A program made the position numbers and the translations under genes. A stretch of DNA of 6,631 nt from Trueperaceae bacterium (GTDB taxonomy: Bacteria; Deinococcota; Deinococci; Deinococcales; Trueperaceae), in NCBI GenBank assembly GCA_007130445.1, contig SLSM01000192.1:1-6631 (forward strand), written 5' to 3'. Below the pieces are notes generated by a model. The model was not told the DNA's origin and made no database searches. It saw only the letters and a list, made by a program, of their open reading frames with translations. Positions 5,534 through 6,631 of the stretch are shown piece by piece. The stretch's first letter is position 1. Each line of letters opens with the position of its first letter.

Positions 5534-6631
5534 TCAGTCGCGCTCGTAGAAGTTCAGCAGGTAGCCGAACCAGCCGGTCGCATCGGCGGGGTCCCAGCCA
5601 TCGATGCCCTCGTTGGCCGCCACGAGGATCATGACGTTGTAGAGGGGCACGATCGTGGCGTCGCCCATCAGGATGTGCTGGAGCTCGGAGAACAGCTCGG
5701 CGCGAACGTCCTGATCGGTCTCGGCACGGGCCAACTGGAAGATCTCGGTGACGCGGTCGTTGCAGTAGTGGGCGAAGTTCCAGCCGCCGCCGATGTTCTC
5801 GCAGCCGTAGCGTCCCTGCAGTGCAGACGGATCGACGCCGCCCCACTGCGACCACACGACGTTGTGGAGGCCCTCTTGGGCTGTGCCCTGCTGGGCTGGG
5901 TTGTCCTGGACCAGCACGTTCACCTGGATGCCCTGGCGACGCCACTCCGCCTCGAGCACCTCGGCCTGGCTGGCCACGCCGCTCAGCGTCAAGTACTCGA
6001 TCGTGAGCCGCTGGCCGTCGCGCTCGCGGAATCCCGTGGCGCTGTTGAGCGTCCAGCCTGCCTCGTCGAGCAGTTCGCCGGCGCGCTCGGGATCGTACGG
6101 GTACATCTCACCGGCCGAGGCGTCGTACCCGAAGGAGAAGGTCGACATCACGCCGCCGGAGGGGTTGTAGATGCCCTCGAAGATGACGTCGCGCAGCAGC
6201 TGCGAGTCGGTGGCGTGGACGAGGGCTTGCCGAACGCGCACGTCGTCCGTGGGCGACTTCATCACGTTGATGAACAGCCCGGCGGGCGGGTAGCCGAGGC
6301 GCTCGTAGCCGTGGGTCTCGAAGTTCGGGTTCGCTTCGAAGTCGAGCCAGTCGAAGGCGTCGAGGTAGAGGGCCATGTCGATCTCGCCGCGCTCGAGAGC
6401 GGCGGCGCGGGTGGCGTCTTCCTCGATGAAGCGGAAGGTGATGGTGTCGAAGTAGGGCTCGCTGCGGCTCATGAACCCAGGCGCCCAGGCGTAGTCGGGG
6501 TTCTTCTCGAGCACGACCGATTGGCCCGGCGTGAACGACACGAAGCGGTAGGGGCCGGTGCCGACCGGGTTCCAGCTGACGTCGTCACCGAGGCGCTCGA
6601 CGGCGGCGGGCGACATCATGCCCATGCCGTA
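5534..6631 (-). CDS. Peptide-type ABC transporter solute-binding protein, N-terminus outside window
   Basis: The last 365 residues of a family 5 extracellular solute-binding protein (DppA/OppA type) are present. Full-length members have about 500-600 residues, so the signal peptide and the first 150-200 residues lie beyond the window. Visible family marks are NPVGTGPYRFVSFTPGQSVV (21-40), the NPDYAW segment (44-49), FRFIEEDATRAAALERGEID (66-85), FINVMKSPTDDVRVRQALVH (120-139) followed by ATDSQLL, and the late repeat-free lobe ending in FGYLLNFYERD (355-365). Cys277 and Cys290 in the visible part could form a disulfide outside the membrane (inference). The protein binds a solute and delivers it to the two permeases encoded next. 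This family takes peptides but also nickel, opines, sugars and other compounds, so the ligand is uncertain. The stop TGA is followed by a strong palindrome. Confidence 0.95.
   Translation of the reverse strand, partial: YGMGMMSPAAVERLGDDVSWNPVGTGPYRFVSFTPGQSVVLEKNPDYAWAPGFMSRSEPYFDTITFRFIEEDATRAAALERGEIDMALYLDAFDWLDFEANPNFETHGYERLGYPPAGLFINVMKSPTDDVRVRQALVHATDSQLLRDVIFEGIYNPSGGVMSTFSFGYDASAGEMYPYDPERAGELLDEAGWTLNSATGFRERDGQRLTIEYLTLSGVASQAEVLEAEWRRQGIQVNVLVQDNPAQQGTAQEGLHNVVWSQWGGVDPSALQGRYGCENIGGGWNFAHYCNDRVTEIFQLARAETDQDVRAELFSELQHILMGDATIVPLYNVMILVAANEGIDGWDPADATGWFGYLLNFYERD

Noticed and set aside
5445..5945. A 166-codon minus-strand frame overlapping the binding-protein gene
   Set aside because: It is Arg- and Pro-rich, has no motif, and overlaps the well-supported binding-protein frame and the palindrome.
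1..6631. CRISPR arrays, tRNA or rRNA genes, insertion sequences, attachment sites
   Set aside because: I see no regularly spaced direct repeats, cloverleaf or rRNA-like segments, transposase motifs or terminal inverted repeats. Nearly all of the window is occupied by the genes listed.

Overview
This is a GC-rich bacterial stretch. I did not count GC, but third codon positions are overwhelmingly G or C. Every gene I can support lies on the minus strand, so transcription runs from high to low coordinates. Gaps between genes are short (34 to 99 bp) or replaced by 1-bp and 4-bp overlaps, and most starts have a good Shine-Dalgarno sequence. This looks like one long operon that runs off both ends of the window. 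The organism cannot be fixed from this sequence. A high-GC member of Deinococcota (Truepera-like), Chloroflexota or a similar lineage would fit, but that is a guess.

In transcription order, the first part (6631 to 3569) is an importer of the dipeptide/oligopeptide ABC class. It holds a solute-binding protein missing its N-terminus (6631-5534), a perfect 38-bp palindrome in the gap, a DppB-type permease (5434-4511) and a DppC-type permease (4468-3569). No ATPase gene is in the window. After a gap containing a hairpin comes a 75-residue small ORF (3498-3271) that weakly resembles a stand-alone DHHA1 domain.

The second part (3172 to 1) looks metabolic. It holds a VOC/glyoxalase-fold protein similar to methylmalonyl-CoA epimerases (3172-2699), a short aminotransferase-like protein without a catalytic lysine (2699-1980), a complete class I/II PLP aminotransferase (1983-808), and a DUF4438 protein (773 to the window edge).

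The most interesting item is the tandem aminotransferase pair. The short upstream protein aligns along its length with the first about 280 residues of the downstream enzyme. It has lost the PLP lysine, the pyridine-nitrogen Asp, the Asn of NPTG and the whole C-terminal domain. It keeps the Tyr that, in fold-type I dimers, normally reaches into the partner's active site. The full-length enzyme has every catalytic residue except that Tyr, which is Leu. The losses are complementary and the genes overlap by 4 bp, which suggests an obligate heterodimer of a catalytic subunit and a pseudoenzyme subunit. This is comparable in logic to the LCB1/LCB2 subunits of serine palmitoyltransferase. A working model is that the transporter brings in a peptide or amino-acid-like compound that the downstream enzymes transaminate and process; the substrate is unknown.
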